A DNA stretch of 64,000 nucleotides from Gemmatimonadota bacterium (GTDB lineage: Bacteria; Gemmatimonadota; Gemmatimonadetes; Gemmatimonadales; GWC2-71-9), in assembly GCA_003222155.1 (NCBI GenBank), contig QHUU01000065.1:1-64000 (forward strand). The letters are read 5' to 3'. The notes below the pieces were generated by a model, which ran no database searches, was not told the DNA's origin, and worked only from the letters and a program-made list of their open reading frames with translations. This document shows positions 19,799-30,484 of the stretch, one piece after another (positions within the stretch are counted from its first letter, which is position 1; every line of letters starts with the position of its first letter). A program made the translations under genes and the position numbers.

Positions 19799-21465
19799 CG
19801 GCGCCACGCATGGTGCGAGCGCCACGGGGGCCGGCCCGGACGTGCAAGGGGTGGGTCCAGGAGGCCGCGCTGCGGATGCTCATGAACAACCTGGACCCGG
19901 AGGTGGCCGAGCGGCCCCAGGACCTCGTGGTGTACGGCGGCACCGGAAAGGCGGCGCGCGATTGGCCGGCGTTCGACGCGATCTGCCGCACGCTGCTCAC
20001 GCTCGGCGACGACGAGACGCTGCTGGTGCAATCTGGCAAGCCGGTCGGCGTCTTCACAACGCATCCCGAGGCTCCGCGCGTGCTGATCGCCAACGCGAAC
20101 CTGGTGGGGCGGTGGGCTACCTGGGACGTGTTCCGCACGCTCGAGCGCCAGGGTCTGATCATGTACGGGCAGATGACCGCGGGCTCGTGGATCTACATCG
20201 GGACGCAGGGCATCCTGCAGGGCACCTATGAGACGTTCGGGGCCGTGGCGCGTCGCCACTTCGGGGGCTCGCTGGCCGGCCGGGTCGTACTGACGGGGGG
20301 ACTCGGCGGCATGGGGGGGGCCCAACCGCTCGCCGCCACGATGCACGACGCAGTCTGTCTCGCCGTCGAAGTCGACCCCGCGCGCGTGCAACGTCGTCTC
20401 GACACCCGCTACCTCGATCGGTCCACGACGTCGCTCGATGAGGGCCTGCGCTGGTGCGACGAGGCCAAGCGTGAAGCCCGGGCGCTGTCGGTCGGGCTCG
20501 TGGGCAACTGCGCCGACGTGCTCCCGGAGCTGGTGCGGCGCGGGTATGTCCCCGATGTCCTGACCGATCAGACCTCGGCGCACGATCCACTCAACGGCTA
20601 CATCCCCGCGGGCCTGACGCTCGCGGCGGCGACGGAGCTGCGGCGCCACGCCCCCGAGGCGTATCTCGAGCGGTCGGTCGCGAGCATCGCGACGCACGTG
20701 CAGGCGATGCTCGCGCTCAAGCGCCGCGGTGCCGTGACGTTCGACTACGGGAACAACATCCGGACGCAGGCCAGAGATGCCGGCGTCGCGGATGCGTTCG
20801 AGATACCCGGCTTCGTGCCCGAATACATCCGGCCGCTGTTCTGCGAGGGGAAGGGGCCATTCCGCTGGGTGGCGCTCTCGGGCGACCCGCGCGACGTGGA
20901 ACGGACCGACCGCCTGGTATTGGAGCTCTTCCCGGAGGAGGGCCACCTGCGCCGTTGGATCGAGCTCGCGCGGGAGCGGGTCGCGTTCCAGGGACTTCCC
21001 GCCCGCATCTGCTGGCTGGGGCAGGGCCAGCGTGCCCGCTTCGGGTGCGCGCTGAACGACCTGGTGAAGAGCGGCGACCTCGCCGCACCGGTGGTGATCG
21101 GGCGCGACCACCTCGACACGGGCTCGGTGGCCTCGCCGTTCCGTGAGACCGAGGCGATGCGGGACGGGTCCGACGCGATCGCAGACTGGCCGATCCTCAA
21201 CGCGCTGCTCAACACGGCGTCGGGCGCGGGGTGGGTGTCATTTCACCATGGTGGCGGTGTGGGCATCGGGAACTCGCTGCACGCGGGGCAGGTGAGCGTG
21301 GCGGATGGATCGGCCGCGGCGGGGCGACGGCTCGAGCGCGTGCTCACCAACGATCCCGGGCTCGGCGTGGCGCGTCACGCGGACGCCGGCTATGCGGAAG
21401 CCATCGAGACGGCCCGCCGCCATGGGATTCGCCTCCCGATGCGCGAGGCGGAGGCGCACGACTGA
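19795..21465 (+). CDS. hutU: Urocanate hydratase
   Basis: [57 protein letters not shown]. Confidence 0.97.
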   Translation: MTAPRMVRAPRGPARTCKGWVQEAALRMLMNNLDPEVAERPQDLVVYGGTGKAARDWPAFDAICRTLLTLGDDETLLVQSGKPVGVFTTHPEAPRVLIANANLVGRWATWDVFRTLERQGLIMYGQMTAGSWIYIGTQGILQGTYETFGAVARRHFGGSLAGRVVLTGGLGGMGGAQPLAATMHDAVCLAVEVDPARVQRRLDTRYLDRSTTSLDEGLRWCDEAKREARALSVGLVGNCADVLPELVRRGYVPDVLTDQTSAHDPLNGYIPAGLTLAAATELRRHAPEAYLERSVASIATHVQAMLALKRRGAVTFDYGNNIRTQARDAGVADAFEIPGFVPEYIRPLFCEGKGPFRWVALSGDPRDVERTDRLVLELFPEEGHLRRWIELARERVAFQGLPARICWLGQGQRARFGCALNDLVKSGDLAAPVVIGRDHLDTGSVASPFRETEAMRDGSDAIADWPILNALLNTASGAGWVSFHHGGGVGIGNSLHAGQVSVADGSAAAGRRLERVLTNDPGLGVARHADAGYAEAIETARRHGIRLPMREAEAHD

Positions 21466-22760
21466 AGACCCTCCTCGTCGGCGCCAGGCAGATCGTGACG
21501 TGTCGCGGACCCGCCCGTGCCCGCCGCGGTCGTGAATTGGCGGACCTGGAGGTGTTGCAGGACGCCGCCGTGCTGATCGAAGGCGAGCGAATCGCCTGGG
21601 TCGGTCCGCGCTCCGAAGCCAGCGACCTCCATTCCGCATTCCGCATTCCGCAATCCGCCATCGACGTGGTGGAGGTGAAGGGCGTCCTCTTCCCGGGCTT
21701 CGTGGACTGCCACACTCACGCGGTGTTCGGAGCCCCCCGGCTCGACGACCAGGAGCGGCGCGCGCTGGGCGAGGACTACAAGACCATTGCCGCCCGCGGT
21801 GGCGGCATCCTCCAGTCGGTGCGCGACGTGCGCGCACGCCGCGAGGAGGACCTCCTGGCGCTCACACGCGCGCGCGTCGCGACACTGTTGGCGCACGGCA
21901 GCACGACGATCGAGGTCAAGTCGGGATACGGCCTCGATCGCGCCACGGAGCTCAAGCAGTTGCGCGTGATCCGCGCCGCCGGGGCATCCGCGCGCGCGAC
22001 CCTGGTCCCGACGTTTCTCGGAGCCCACGAAGTGCCCCCGGAGTTCCGCGACCGGCGTGCCGACTATGTGCGTCTCGTGTGCGAGGACCTGATTCCCACG
22101 GTGGTGCAGGAGCGGTTGGCCGTCGCCTGCGACGTGTTTTGCGAGCCGGGCGTGTTCGACGTCGCCGAGACGCGCACCATTCTCGACGCTGCCCGTCGGT
22201 ACGGTCTCGCCGTGAAGCTGCACGCCGACGAGCTCGAAGGCTCGGGCGGCGCCGAGCTCGGCGCCGCGTTGGGCGCCGCGTCCGTCGACCATCTCGCCGG
22301 CATCTCGGAGGCCGGGATTCGGGCCCTCGCAGCCAGCGATACGGTCGCAGTCCTGCTCCCGGCCACTATGGCGTTTCTGGGCCAACACAGGCAGGCGCCG
22401 GCCCGGCGCCTCGTCGAGGCCGGAGCGGCGGTGGCGCTGGCCACGGACTTCAACCCCGGGTCGTCGCCCACCGTGAGTCTGCCCCTGGTCATGGTGCTCG
22501 GCGTCTCGCAGCTGGGCCTGCGGCATGCCGAGGTCGTCATGGCCGTGACGGTGAACGCCGCCGCGGCGGTGGGGCTCGCCGCGGACCGGGGTCAGATCGC
22601 GCCGGGTTTTCGCGCGGACTTGGTGTCCTGCGGCGTGTCGGACTGGCGTGAAGTCGCGTACTGGATGGGTGAAAACCTCGTAACCGCCGTCTGGACAGGA
22701 GGTTCCGCTTGTCCGCCCTCCCCGGCGCCGGTATCTTTAGGGCTCCATGTCCAAGCTTGA
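21462..22760 (+). CDS. hutI: Imidazolonepropionase (start codon uncertain; ORF open from 21231)
   Basis: [66 protein letters not shown]. Confidence 0.95.
   Translation: MKTLLVGARQIVTCRGPARARRGRELADLEVLQDAAVLIEGERIAWVGPRSEASDLHSAFRIPQSAIDVVEVKGVLFPGFVDCHTHAVFGAPRLDDQERRALGEDYKTIAARGGGILQSVRDVRARREEDLLALTRARVATLLAHGSTTIEVKSGYGLDRATELKQLRVIRAAGASARATLVPTFLGAHEVPPEFRDRRADYVRLVCEDLIPTVVQERLAVACDVFCEPGVFDVAETRTILDAARRYGLAVKLHADELEGSGGAELGAALGAASVDHLAGISEAGIRALAASDTVAVLLPATMAFLGQHRQAPARRLVEAGAAVALATDFNPGSSPTVSLPLVMVLGVSQLGLRHAEVVMAVTVNAAAAVGLAADRGQIAPGFRADLVSCGVSDWREVAYWMGENLVTAVWTGGSACPPSPAPVSLGLHVQA
21631..21658 (+). repeat. Four tandem heptads (ATTCCGC)x3 + AATCCGC inside hutI
   Basis: attccgc attccgc attccgc aatccgc; encodes the low-complexity insert [11 protein letters not shown]. 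Confidence 0.9.
22709..22737 (+). promoter_or_regulatory. Candidate promoter TTGTCC-N17-TATCTT for the TPR gene at 22747
   Basis: TTGTCC 22709-22714, TATCTT 22732-22737, start ATG at 22747, so leader of 0 to a few nt. Confidence 0.5.
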
Positions 22761-25299
22761 GAAGCAGAAGGAAAAGGCCAGGAGCCTCGAAACCAAGGAC
22801 CCCCGGGGGGCGATCGAGGTGTGGCTCGAGGCGCTGAAGGCGCAGGAGGACGAGGGGGAGCCGAACCCCGACTTCTCCATCTTCAATCGCGTCGGCGACC
22901 TCTACCTCAAGGTGAAGGATCCCGCCCAGGCGGCTGACTACTACGACCGGGCGGTGGACAAGTACGCCGAGCTCGGCTTTCACAACAACGCCATCGCGAT
23001 GTGCAACAAGGTGCTGCGCAACGCGCCGGCGCGACAGACGACCTACCTCAAGCTCGCCAAGCTGTACGCGGCCAAGGGCTTCATGGCCGAAGCGAAGCAG
23101 AATTTCCTCGAATACGCCGAGCGGATGCAGAAGGCGGGCAAGATCCAGCAGGCGTTCGCGGCGCTGAAGGAGCTCGCCGACATCTCCCCGGAGAGCGCTC
23201 ACCTGCGGACGATGCTGGAAGAGCACCTGCGGATGTATGGCGATCCGGACCGGCGGCCGGTCGGCGGGGCGGCGGCTCCGGCCAAGCCCCCACCACGCGA
23301 AGAGCCGGCCAAGTCCGGCAAGCACAAGTCATCGAGCCTGGTGTTCCTCGACGTGGACGAGCCGCCCGCCCCCAAGGGCGCGCCCACGGCGCGAACGGCG
23401 CCTCCCCCGCCGCCGCCGCCCGTGGCCGAGCCGGAGCCCGAGCCCGAGCTGGAGCCCGAGCCGGTGGAGGGGTTGATCGAGCCGGTTGCGGCCGAGCCGG
23501 ATTCGTCGCTCGAGATCGAGTCCACGAGTCTGGTGGAGGGGCTCGAGCCGACCGCGCCCGCCGATACCCTGGAGGGCTTCGAGACGACGAGCGCGGAATT
23601 CGGCGAGGTGCGCCTGGACGCCGCCGACGTTCCCTCCTTGCGGGAGGAAGTGACCGTCGATGACGTGGCGCCGATCGCGGAGCTCGAGCCGACCGTGAGC
23701 GAGGACGCCAGCGCGGCCGAAGTGGAGGAAGAGCTCGAGCCGTTGCTCGATGTCGAGATCGAGGCCCCCGCGCCCCCCATGCCCAAGGCGGCACCGCCGG
23801 TTCCGAAGACGGTCCCGCGGGTGTCTCCCGTGACGCCAAAACGCCCCGCGGTCGGGCCACCGCCGCGGGGAGCGGGAGCCAAGCCGCCCGCCCCGAAGTT
23901 CGAACCGCCCCGCGCGGAGCCGCCCAAGGTGAAGCCGGTGGTGCCGAAGCGGCCGCCCGCGGCGCCGCCCGGCCGCAAGACGCTGGTGGAGGTGCCGCCC
24001 CTCGAGCTGGAGCCGGACTTCGATACCGCGGCGACCGACGAGGCGCACGAGGTCGACGATCAGCCGCTCGCGCTCGACGAGACGCCCGCGGCCGACTCAC
24101 CCGTCGCGTTCTTCCAGACCGAGGCCGACACATCGATCACGCCGTCGGGGCGCCGGTCCGCGGCGATCGATTTGGGGCTGGACGGCGTGGTGAATCAGGC
24201 GGACCGGGGCTCGCTCGTCTTCGCCAACATCGAGGCGACGCCGACACAACCCACGATCGAGGAGCTGGAGACCCGGGTGGCCGACGATCCCGACGATCCT
24301 GGAGCGCACCAGGGGCTGGGCGAAGCGCTGATCGAGGCGGGGGAGCGCGACCGCGGGATCGAGGAGTTGGACCACGCCACCACCGGGTTCGAAAACCGCG
24401 GCAATCTGGCGCAGGCACAGCATCTGGTGGACGAGATCCTGCGGCTCGACCCCAACAGCGTGCGGCACCGCCAAAAGCAGGTGGAATTCGCGTTCAAGTC
24501 GGGCGATAAGGCAAAACTGATCGAAGCGTATGTCGAGCTGGCGGACACCCTGCTGCGCAGCGATCTCCCGGACAAGGCCCGCTCCGTGTACCAGCGCGTG
24601 GCCGAGCACGATCCCGGGAACGCGCGCGCCACGGCGGCGCTGGCGATGCTGGCGCCGGTGGCGCCGGCCCCGCCGCCGCCCAAGGCGAAGGCGGCGGCCC
24701 GCGGCGCCGAGCAGAAGACCGCGGCACGCGACGCCAAGATGAAAGTGCGCGATGAGGCCGCCGAGGCGGGCGAGTGGGTGGACCTGAGCGCGATGATCCT
24801 GGATGACGAGCTGCCCGAGCGCGACACGCGCATGAAGGTGGCCGACGAGGAGCCTACGGGAGACGAGGAGCAGGACTTCCAGGACATGCTCCAGCGCTTC
24901 AAGCAGGGGATCGACGAGAACATCGACGAGGCCGACTTTCAGGCGCATTACGACCTGGGGGTGGCCTTCAAGGAGATGGGCCTGCTGGACGAGGCGATCG
25001 CCGAGCTGCAGAAGGCGCTGCGCGCCTCCGAAGGAAAGCTGCGCACCTCGGAGGCCCTGGGTGTCTGCTTCGTGGAGAAGGGCGCGTACGTGGTGGCGGA
25101 GTCGATTCTGCGGCGCGCGCTCGAGCTGCCGGCCTCGGGCGATCAGGAGCGGCTCGGTATCCTCTACTGGCTGGCTCGGGCGCTCGAGGAGCAGGGGAAG
25201 CGGGTCGAGGCGCGCGACCTGTACGGGCGGGTGTTCGCGGTGGACATCCGGTTCAAGGACGTCGGCGCGCGCGCCAAGGCGCTCGCCAAGGCGAAGTGA
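22747..25299 (+). CDS. Tetratricopeptide-repeat protein with long Pro/Glu-rich disordered centre
   Basis: NRVGDLYLKVKDPAQAADYYDRAVDKYAELGFHNNAIAMCNKVLR.. and C-terminal AHYDLGVAFKEMGLLDEAIAELQKALRA. Confidence 0.85.
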   Translation: MSKLEKQKEKARSLETKDPRGAIEVWLEALKAQEDEGEPNPDFSIFNRVGDLYLKVKDPAQAADYYDRAVDKYAELGFHNNAIAMCNKVLRNAPARQTTYLKLAKLYAAKGFMAEAKQNFLEYAERMQKAGKIQQAFAALKELADISPESAHLRTMLEEHLRMYGDPDRRPVGGAAAPAKPPPREEPAKSGKHKSSSLVFLDVDEPPAPKGAPTARTAPPPPPPPVAEPEPEPELEPEPVEGLIEPVAAEPDSSLEIESTSLVEGLEPTAPADTLEGFETTSAEFGEVRLDAADVPSLREEVTVDDVAPIAELEPTVSEDASAAEVEEELEPLLDVEIEAPAPPMPKAAPPVPKTVPRVSPVTPKRPAVGPPPRGAGAKPPAPKFEPPRAEPPKVKPVVPKRPPAAPPGRKTLVEVPPLELEPDFDTAATDEAHEVDDQPLALDETPAADSPVAFFQTEADTSITPSGRRSAAIDLGLDGVVNQADRGSLVFANIEATPTQPTIEELETRVADDPDDPGAHQGLGEALIEAGERDRGIEELDHATTGFENRGNLAQAQHLVDEILRLDPNSVRHRQKQVEFAFKSGDKAKLIEAYVELADTLLRSDLPDKARSVYQRVAEHDPGNARATAALAMLAPVAPAPPPPKAKAAARGAEQKTAARDAKMKVRDEAAEAGEWVDLSAMILDDELPERDTRMKVADEEPTGDEEQDFQDMLQRFKQGIDENIDEADFQAHYDLGVAFKEMGLLDEAIAELQKALRASEGKLRTSEALGVCFVEKGAYVVAESILRRALELPASGDQERLGILYWLARALEEQGKRVEARDLYGRVFAVDIRFKDVGARAKALAKAK

Positions 25300-25300
25300 C

Positions 25301-26290
25301 GTGAGCCAACAGCTCGCCCGCGCCACCCTCGGCGACATCCAGCGTCCGGTGGCTGAAGACCTGGAGCGCGTCGCGGCCGAGCTGCGACGCATCATCGCGG
25401 CCGCCTTCCCGGTCATCGCCGAGGTCAACGAGCACTTGCTGCGGATGAAGGGCAAGCTGTTCCGGCCCACGCTGCTGCTGCTCGCGAGCCGGGCGGCGGG
25501 CGCGGACGAGCCGCGCGGCGTGACGCTCGCGGCGGTGGTGGAGCTGATTCATCTCGCCACCCTGGTGCACGACGATTCCGTGGACCACTCGGTGCTGCGG
25601 CGCGGCATGCCGACCATCAACGCGCTGTTCTCCCATCAGGTCGCCGTGATCATGGGGGACTACCTCTACTCCCGCGCGATCATCGAGCTCGTGCGCCTGG
25701 AGGACCTGGAGCCGCTGCGCGTGTTCGCGCGGGTGACGAACGAGATGACGGTCGGCGAAATGCGCCAGCTCGAAGCGCACGACAAGCTCTCCTACGGCGA
25801 GGAGCAGTACGACCAGCTGATCCGGGCGAAGACGGCGTCGCTGCTCTCGGGCGCGTGTGAGGTCGGCGCGTTGCACGCGCCTGCGCCCTATCGGGAGGCG
25901 CTGGCCCGGTACGGGATGCAGCTCGGAATGGCGTTCCAGATCGCGGACGACGTGCTGGACTACACGGCGGCCGAGGCCGTCACCGGGAAGCCGTCGGGGC
26001 TCGATCTGCGGGAGCACAAGGTGACGCTGCCCCTGATCGCGGCGCTCGGCGACATGGCGCCGGCCGACCGCCGGCTCGTAGCCGAGCTGATGGGGACCCC
26101 CGAGCCGCCGGATGCGCTGGTGGCGGACGTGATCCGGCGGGTGGCCGGCGCGGGCGGCCTGGACTACGCCCGCCGCCGCGCCCTCGAGCTGGCGCAGCAG
26201 GCGGAGGCGGAGCTGGAGGTGCTCCCGGCGTCGCCGGCCCGCGACGCGCTGCGCGACAGTATTGCGTACGCCGTGGAGCGGCGCAGCTAA
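25301..26290 (+). CDS. Polyprenyl diphosphate synthase
   Basis: GTG start; LVHDDSVDHSVLRRGMPT (DDxxD-like), GMAFQIADDVLDYTA second Asp-rich motif. Confidence 0.93.
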   Translation: MSQQLARATLGDIQRPVAEDLERVAAELRRIIAAAFPVIAEVNEHLLRMKGKLFRPTLLLLASRAAGADEPRGVTLAAVVELIHLATLVHDDSVDHSVLRRGMPTINALFSHQVAVIMGDYLYSRAIIELVRLEDLEPLRVFARVTNEMTVGEMRQLEAHDKLSYGEEQYDQLIRAKTASLLSGACEVGALHAPAPYREALARYGMQLGMAFQIADDVLDYTAAEAVTGKPSGLDLREHKVTLPLIAALGDMAPADRRLVAELMGTPEPPDALVADVIRRVAGAGGLDYARRRALELAQQAEAELEVLPASPARDALRDSIAYAVERRS

Positions 26291-26293
26291 GCC

Positions 26294-26566
26294 GTGGCGC
26301 AAGGCCCGCGCAGGCCGCTATTTTACTTCGGAGTGCTGGCCACCGGCTTCGTGGTGGGAGGGTTCCTCCACTCGCTGCTGCGGCGGTTTCTGCCGCAGGG
26401 GCCGGCAAAGGACATCTTCACCTGGGCGGTGACCCCGACCGTGGGGCCGGTCCACATGGACCTGCTGGTGGTGTCGGTCACGCTCGGGCCGATCGGGTTC
26501 GACGTATCGCTGCTCGCGCTGGTGGGCGTCGCGCTGGCGTACTACGTCGCCCGGTCGATCTTCTGA
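26294..26566 (+). CDS. Small membrane protein (DUF4321-like)
   Basis: 90 aa, two hydrophobic segments; FGVLATGFVVGGFLHSLLRRFLPQGPAKDIFTWAVTP..DLLVVSVTLGPIGFDVSLLALVGVALAYYVARSIF. Confidence 0.6.
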   Translation: MAQGPRRPLFYFGVLATGFVVGGFLHSLLRRFLPQGPAKDIFTWAVTPTVGPVHMDLLVVSVTLGPIGFDVSLLALVGVALAYYVARSIF

Positions 26567-26578
26567 CGCGAGGCGTCT

Positions 26579-26821
26579 ATGTTCGGGGACCTGTCGTTCA
26601 GTCACATTCTGATTCTACTGCTCGTGCTCGTGCTGGTGTTCGGCGCGAAACGGATTCCGGAGATCGGATCGTCTCTGGGGCAGGGAATCAAGGAGTTCAA
26701 GCGGAGCCTGAAGGAGGCCACCGGCGACGACCAGCCGCTGTCACCGCCGCGCAGCGTGCAGCCGCCCGCCGCGTCCGGCTCCGTTCCCTCCGGCGGCGAC
26801 CCGAAGCGCTTGAGCGACTAG
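26579..26821 (+). CDS. tatA: Sec-independent translocase TatA/TatE
   Basis: MFGDLSFSHILILLLVLVLVFGAKRIPEIGSSLGQGIKEFKRSLKE. Confidence 0.94.
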   Translation: MFGDLSFSHILILLLVLVLVFGAKRIPEIGSSLGQGIKEFKRSLKEATGDDQPLSPPRSVQPPAASGSVPSGGDPKRLSD

Positions 26822-28656
26822 CTCTCGCTCGCGGCCGCCGCGGGACGGAAGATCTCGTTGCGGCGGTCCACGATCGTCGCCTTGGCGCGCAGGGCGGCGA
26901 GGTACTGCTGGATGCGCGCCTGCTCGATCGGTCGTACCAGCGCCTCCCGCTGTTGATCGCGTTGCTTCCGCCACGCGGCCGAATCGGCGGTCGTCCGGGC
27001 GATCCCCTGTAAGAGAAAGAACCCCGTCTCACCGGCGATCAAAGCACTGCGCTCCCCGGGGCGCAGCGCGAACGCCGCACCGAGCACGACCGGGTTGCGT
27101 GTGAACTCCGGTCCGGCGGTCACTCGCGTGAACGGTCCTTCCCTCTGTACCCGCAGGCCCCGCGCCCGACCGGCGGCGAGCAGATCGGTCGCGTCGCGCA
27201 GCTCTCGCGCCACCTGCTCGGCGTGCTCCCGGGCCAACGCCTTTTTCCTCTCGTGGCGCGCCTCGTCGAGCACCCGGGCGCGCAGCTGCGCCAGGGGGGG
27301 GACGCCGGCCGGCTCCAGGGAGTCGAGGCGGAAAACGTAGCTGGCCCGCGGCCCGTCGATCACCGGGCTCGTTTCCCCGGGGCGGGCGTCGAATGCCCAC
27401 ACGCTCACATCGGGCACGGGCCCCTCGGGGAGCACGAGCCGCTCGCCCTGCACGAGCTTGGGCGCCCGCTCGAGCGGCAGGTTGAGTACATGCGCGGCGC
27501 TGTCGAGCCTGTGGCCAGCGGTTTGATCCGCCGCCACCCGATCGAGTGTGTCGGTGCGCGCGTCGACCGCGTCGAGATGCTTCCCCTGGAGTGCGATCGC
27601 CACCAGGATGTGTCGCGCGTGCACGGAATCACCCTTGGCGGCGTCGATGCGGATCAGATGATAACCGAAGCTCGACAGCACCGGCTGGCTCAGGCTGCCC
27701 ACCGGCAGTGAACGCAAGCCGGCGACGAACCGCGGGTCGAAGCCCGACTGGTTCCGCTTGATCCAGCCCAGGTCGCCGCCCCGCGCCCCGCTGCCCGAAT
27801 CGGCCGACTCCTTCTTCGCGACGTCTTCGAATTTCGCCTTCCCGCTAGCGAGCTCCGCCCGCAGGGCGCGCGCCCGGGCGAGCGCGGCCGCACTGTCACG
27901 GGCGTCGGGGACGCGAGGCTGCGCGACGTAACTGAGCCACGCCGCGGCCGGCCGCTTGAAGTCGCTCTGGTGCCTCTCGTAGTACTGTTCCAGCTCGGCG
28001 TCCGGTATGCGCACCAGCGAGTCGGGCACGTCCTCGGGTCGCACCGCGAGCAGCACGATGGTGACCGATTCGTGCTGGTCGCGCCAGATGCGCCACAGCT
28101 TGGCGTCCGACACGTAGACGTCGGCGGTGAGGTACTCCTGCAGCTTCCGCTGAGGGAGGTAATCGCGGTACAGCTGCTCGATCTGCCCGGCGAACTCGGG
28201 GCCCGCGCTCGACAGATAGCGCTGCCACTTGGTGATGTCGAACTGGCCGTTGGTCTGAAAGGTGGCCTCCTGCAGCACCTGCTGCAGGATTTGCGGAGGT
28301 GGCCCGCTGCGCGCCGCCTGGATGATCTCCTCGTCCGAGACCGTGATTCCGAGACGGTGGTAGGCGCGCTCGAGCAGGATGTTGTGGATGAACTGATCGG
28401 CCACCTGGTTCTGGACCTGCTGCTCGTCCTCGCGGCTGAGGCGCCCGCCCCCCTGTTGCCGCCGGTACTGTTCGAGGGCCGCCTGGTACTGTAGTTGGAA
28501 CGGCTGCGACCGCACGACCTCGCCGTTCACCTTGAGCACCACGTCCTTGCCGCCGCCCAGGATGTCGGTGACCTGACCGATCGCCAGCCAAGCCACGAAC
28601 GAGATGGCCAGGACGTAGAACACCGGCTTCACGATGGCGCGCATCGAGCGCATCAT
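26818..28656 (-). CDS. PpiD/SurA-type peptidyl-prolyl isomerase, membrane anchored
   Basis: One N-terminal TM; SurA_N-like segment; parvulin-type DSVHARHILVAI and AKKESADSGSGARGGDLGWIKRNQ. Confidence 0.9.
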   Translation of the reverse strand: MMRSMRAIVKPVFYVLAISFVAWLAIGQVTDILGGGKDVVLKVNGEVVRSQPFQLQYQAALEQYRRQQGGGRLSREDEQQVQNQVADQFIHNILLERAYHRLGITVSDEEIIQAARSGPPPQILQQVLQEATFQTNGQFDITKWQRYLSSAGPEFAGQIEQLYRDYLPQRKLQEYLTADVYVSDAKLWRIWRDQHESVTIVLLAVRPEDVPDSLVRIPDAELEQYYERHQSDFKRPAAAWLSYVAQPRVPDARDSAAALARARALRAELASGKAKFEDVAKKESADSGSGARGGDLGWIKRNQSGFDPRFVAGLRSLPVGSLSQPVLSSFGYHLIRIDAAKGDSVHARHILVAIALQGKHLDAVDARTDTLDRVAADQTAGHRLDSAAHVLNLPLERAPKLVQGERLVLPEGPVPDVSVWAFDARPGETSPVIDGPRASYVFRLDSLEPAGVPPLAQLRARVLDEARHERKKALAREHAEQVARELRDATDLLAAGRARGLRVQREGPFTRVTAGPEFTRNPVVLGAAFALRPGERSALIAGETGFFLLQGIARTTADSAAWRKQRDQQREALVRPIEQARIQQYLAALRAKATIVDRRNEIFRPAAAASES

Positions 28657-28747
28657 AGGGACCGAAACTCCGGGCGAGGGCAGGTGCGAAGGGACTTAAG
28701 TCTAAAAACGACAACGGGAAAACTCAAGCGACTCGCGTCGTTTCCAA

Positions 28748-28777
28748 TTGACAGCGCGCCCGAGCAAACACTATCTT
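28748..28777 (+). promoter_or_regulatory. Sigma70-like promoter TTGACA-N18-TATCTT
   Basis: TTGACA 28748-28753, TATCTT 28772-28777 upstream of GTG start at 28805. Confidence 0.65.
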
Positions 28778-28804
28778 CGTCCAATTCCCACAACCACTTA
28801 GGCC

Positions 28805-30484
28805 GTGGCCTACACCAGCGAGATCGAAAAGCTCGAAAAGCGTTGGGCCGAGAATCCCAAGGGACGCAATTTCGCGCCCTTGGCCGACGCCTATCGCAAA
28901 GCGGGAGAACTAGATAGAGCCATCGAGCTGTGTACGGCGGGCCTCGAGCGGCACCCCGATTACGTCAGTGCCCACATCGTGTTCGGGCGCTGCCTGATGG
29001 ACCAAAAAAACGACCCCGCCGCCTCCGAGGTGTTCCGCAAGGTCCTGGCGCTCGACCCGGAGAATGTGCTGGCGCTCAAGATCCTGGCCGACATCGCCGA
29101 GCGCGGCCACCGCTACGACGAAGCGGTCGATTGGCTGACCCGGCTGCTCTCAGCCGACCCGATGAATGGCGAGGCGGCGGAGACGTTGACCCGTACCCGG
29201 AGCAGGGCGGCGCAGGCCGCCGCGAGATCCACTCCCCCGCTGGGTGAGACACCGGCCCGCGCGGGCCCCCCCGAGCCAGTGGTGCGACTGGTGCCGGACC
29301 CGGCGCCCGGGGTCTCGTTCACCGCAAAGCGGCCTCCGCCGCCGCGTCGAGACTTCGTCGTAGAGCACGAGTCGGAGCGGGGTGTTGCGGAGACCATCCC
29401 GGCCAAGGCCGCGGCGCCGGCTGGCGACATCGAGACGTTCGACGGCACGCTCGACTTCAACTCGGTGGCGCATGACGCCGCGAAGGCGGAGGGGCTCGAG
29501 GTGCAGGAAGAGGTGGAGCTCAAGCCGCAGGACCTGGTGGTGGAGGGGCTGGCGCACACGCAATTCGAGAGCGCCGCATTCGGGCCGTCGCCCGGAGTCT
29601 CCGAGGACGAACTGCCGACGATCGACCTGCCGTTGATCATGCCTGACGACGAACCTGCGCCGCCCGTCTTCGCGGGAGCGGCGCCCCCCGTCGCAGCCCA
29701 GCGGGCACCGGCTGCTCCGGGGGACGCCGCTCCCGGGACGCCTGCCGCAGTGCAGCTGTCGGACGACGACGGTGCGGCCGACACGGCGGCCCTGTCACGC
29801 GCCGAGCCGGTCGTCACCGAGACCATGGCGGAGCTGTATCTGCGTCAAGGGCACCCGGACGATGCGCTGCGCGTCTATCAGGCACTGCTCGCCCAGCGAC
29901 CGGGGGACCCACGGCTGCGTGCCCGGGTCGACGGACTGGCGGCGGGCGAGTCCGCAGCGACAGGGCACGGAACCGGGGAGTCGGCACGGACTTTCCTGCG
30001 GCGGATCCTGGCGGGCCGGCCGCCGGTGCGGGGTGAGGACGCCCCGCCCCGTCCGCCGCCATTGCCTGCGGCGGAATCCCCGGGCTCACCGCTCGATGGT
30101 GCGTTCGCGATCGCGCCGCTCGAGCCCGATCCGGAGCCCGAAATCCTCGCGCCCGGCGAGGCCAGCCGGCCGGCCGACGACAGTATCACGCTCGATTCCG
30201 TGTTCGGCGAGGAAGCCCCCAGGGGCGGCGGTGCGCCGGCGGAGGCGTCCCCGACGTCCGCGGAGCCGCCACCCGCGAGCCCGCCCCCGTCCGGCGGGTT
30301 TTCGTTCGACCAATTCTTCAGCCCGCCCCCCGCGTCGGGGGTGGGCGGTACGGCCCCGCCGGCCCAAGCAGGTGCGGCGACTCCGGGGCCGGGCCGCAGC
30401 TCCGGCTCGCGGCCGCGGCCGCCGATGGAGGATGAGGGCGACCTCGATCAGTTCCAGGCCTGGCTCAGAGGCCTCAAGTCCTAG
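28805..30484 (+). CDS. Tetratricopeptide-repeat protein
   Basis: LADAYRKAGELDRAIELCTAGLERHPDYVSAHIVFGRCLMDQKNDPAASEVFRKVLALDPENVLALKILADIAE; disordered Pro-rich C-terminal part. Confidence 0.85.
   Translation: MAYTSEIEKLEKRWAENPKGRNFAPLADAYRKAGELDRAIELCTAGLERHPDYVSAHIVFGRCLMDQKNDPAASEVFRKVLALDPENVLALKILADIAERGHRYDEAVDWLTRLLSADPMNGEAAETLTRTRSRAAQAAARSTPPLGETPARAGPPEPVVRLVPDPAPGVSFTAKRPPPPRRDFVVEHESERGVAETIPAKAAAPAGDIETFDGTLDFNSVAHDAAKAEGLEVQEEVELKPQDLVVEGLAHTQFESAAFGPSPGVSEDELPTIDLPLIMPDDEPAPPVFAGAAPPVAAQRAPAAPGDAAPGTPAAVQLSDDDGAADTAALSRAEPVVTETMAELYLRQGHPDDALRVYQALLAQRPGDPRLRARVDGLAAGESAATGHGTGESARTFLRRILAGRPPVRGEDAPPRPPPLPAAESPGSPLDGAFAIAPLEPDPEPEILAPGEASRPADDSITLDSVFGEEAPRGGGAPAEASPTSAEPPPASPPPSGGFSFDQFFSPPPASGVGGTAPPAQAGAATPGPGRSSGSRPRPPMEDEGDLDQFQAWLRGLKS

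Noticed and set aside
21631-21658. CRISPR-like short repeats
   Set aside because: Heptads are directly contiguous with no spacers; no cas genes or 25-40 bp repeat/spacer pattern anywhere in the window.
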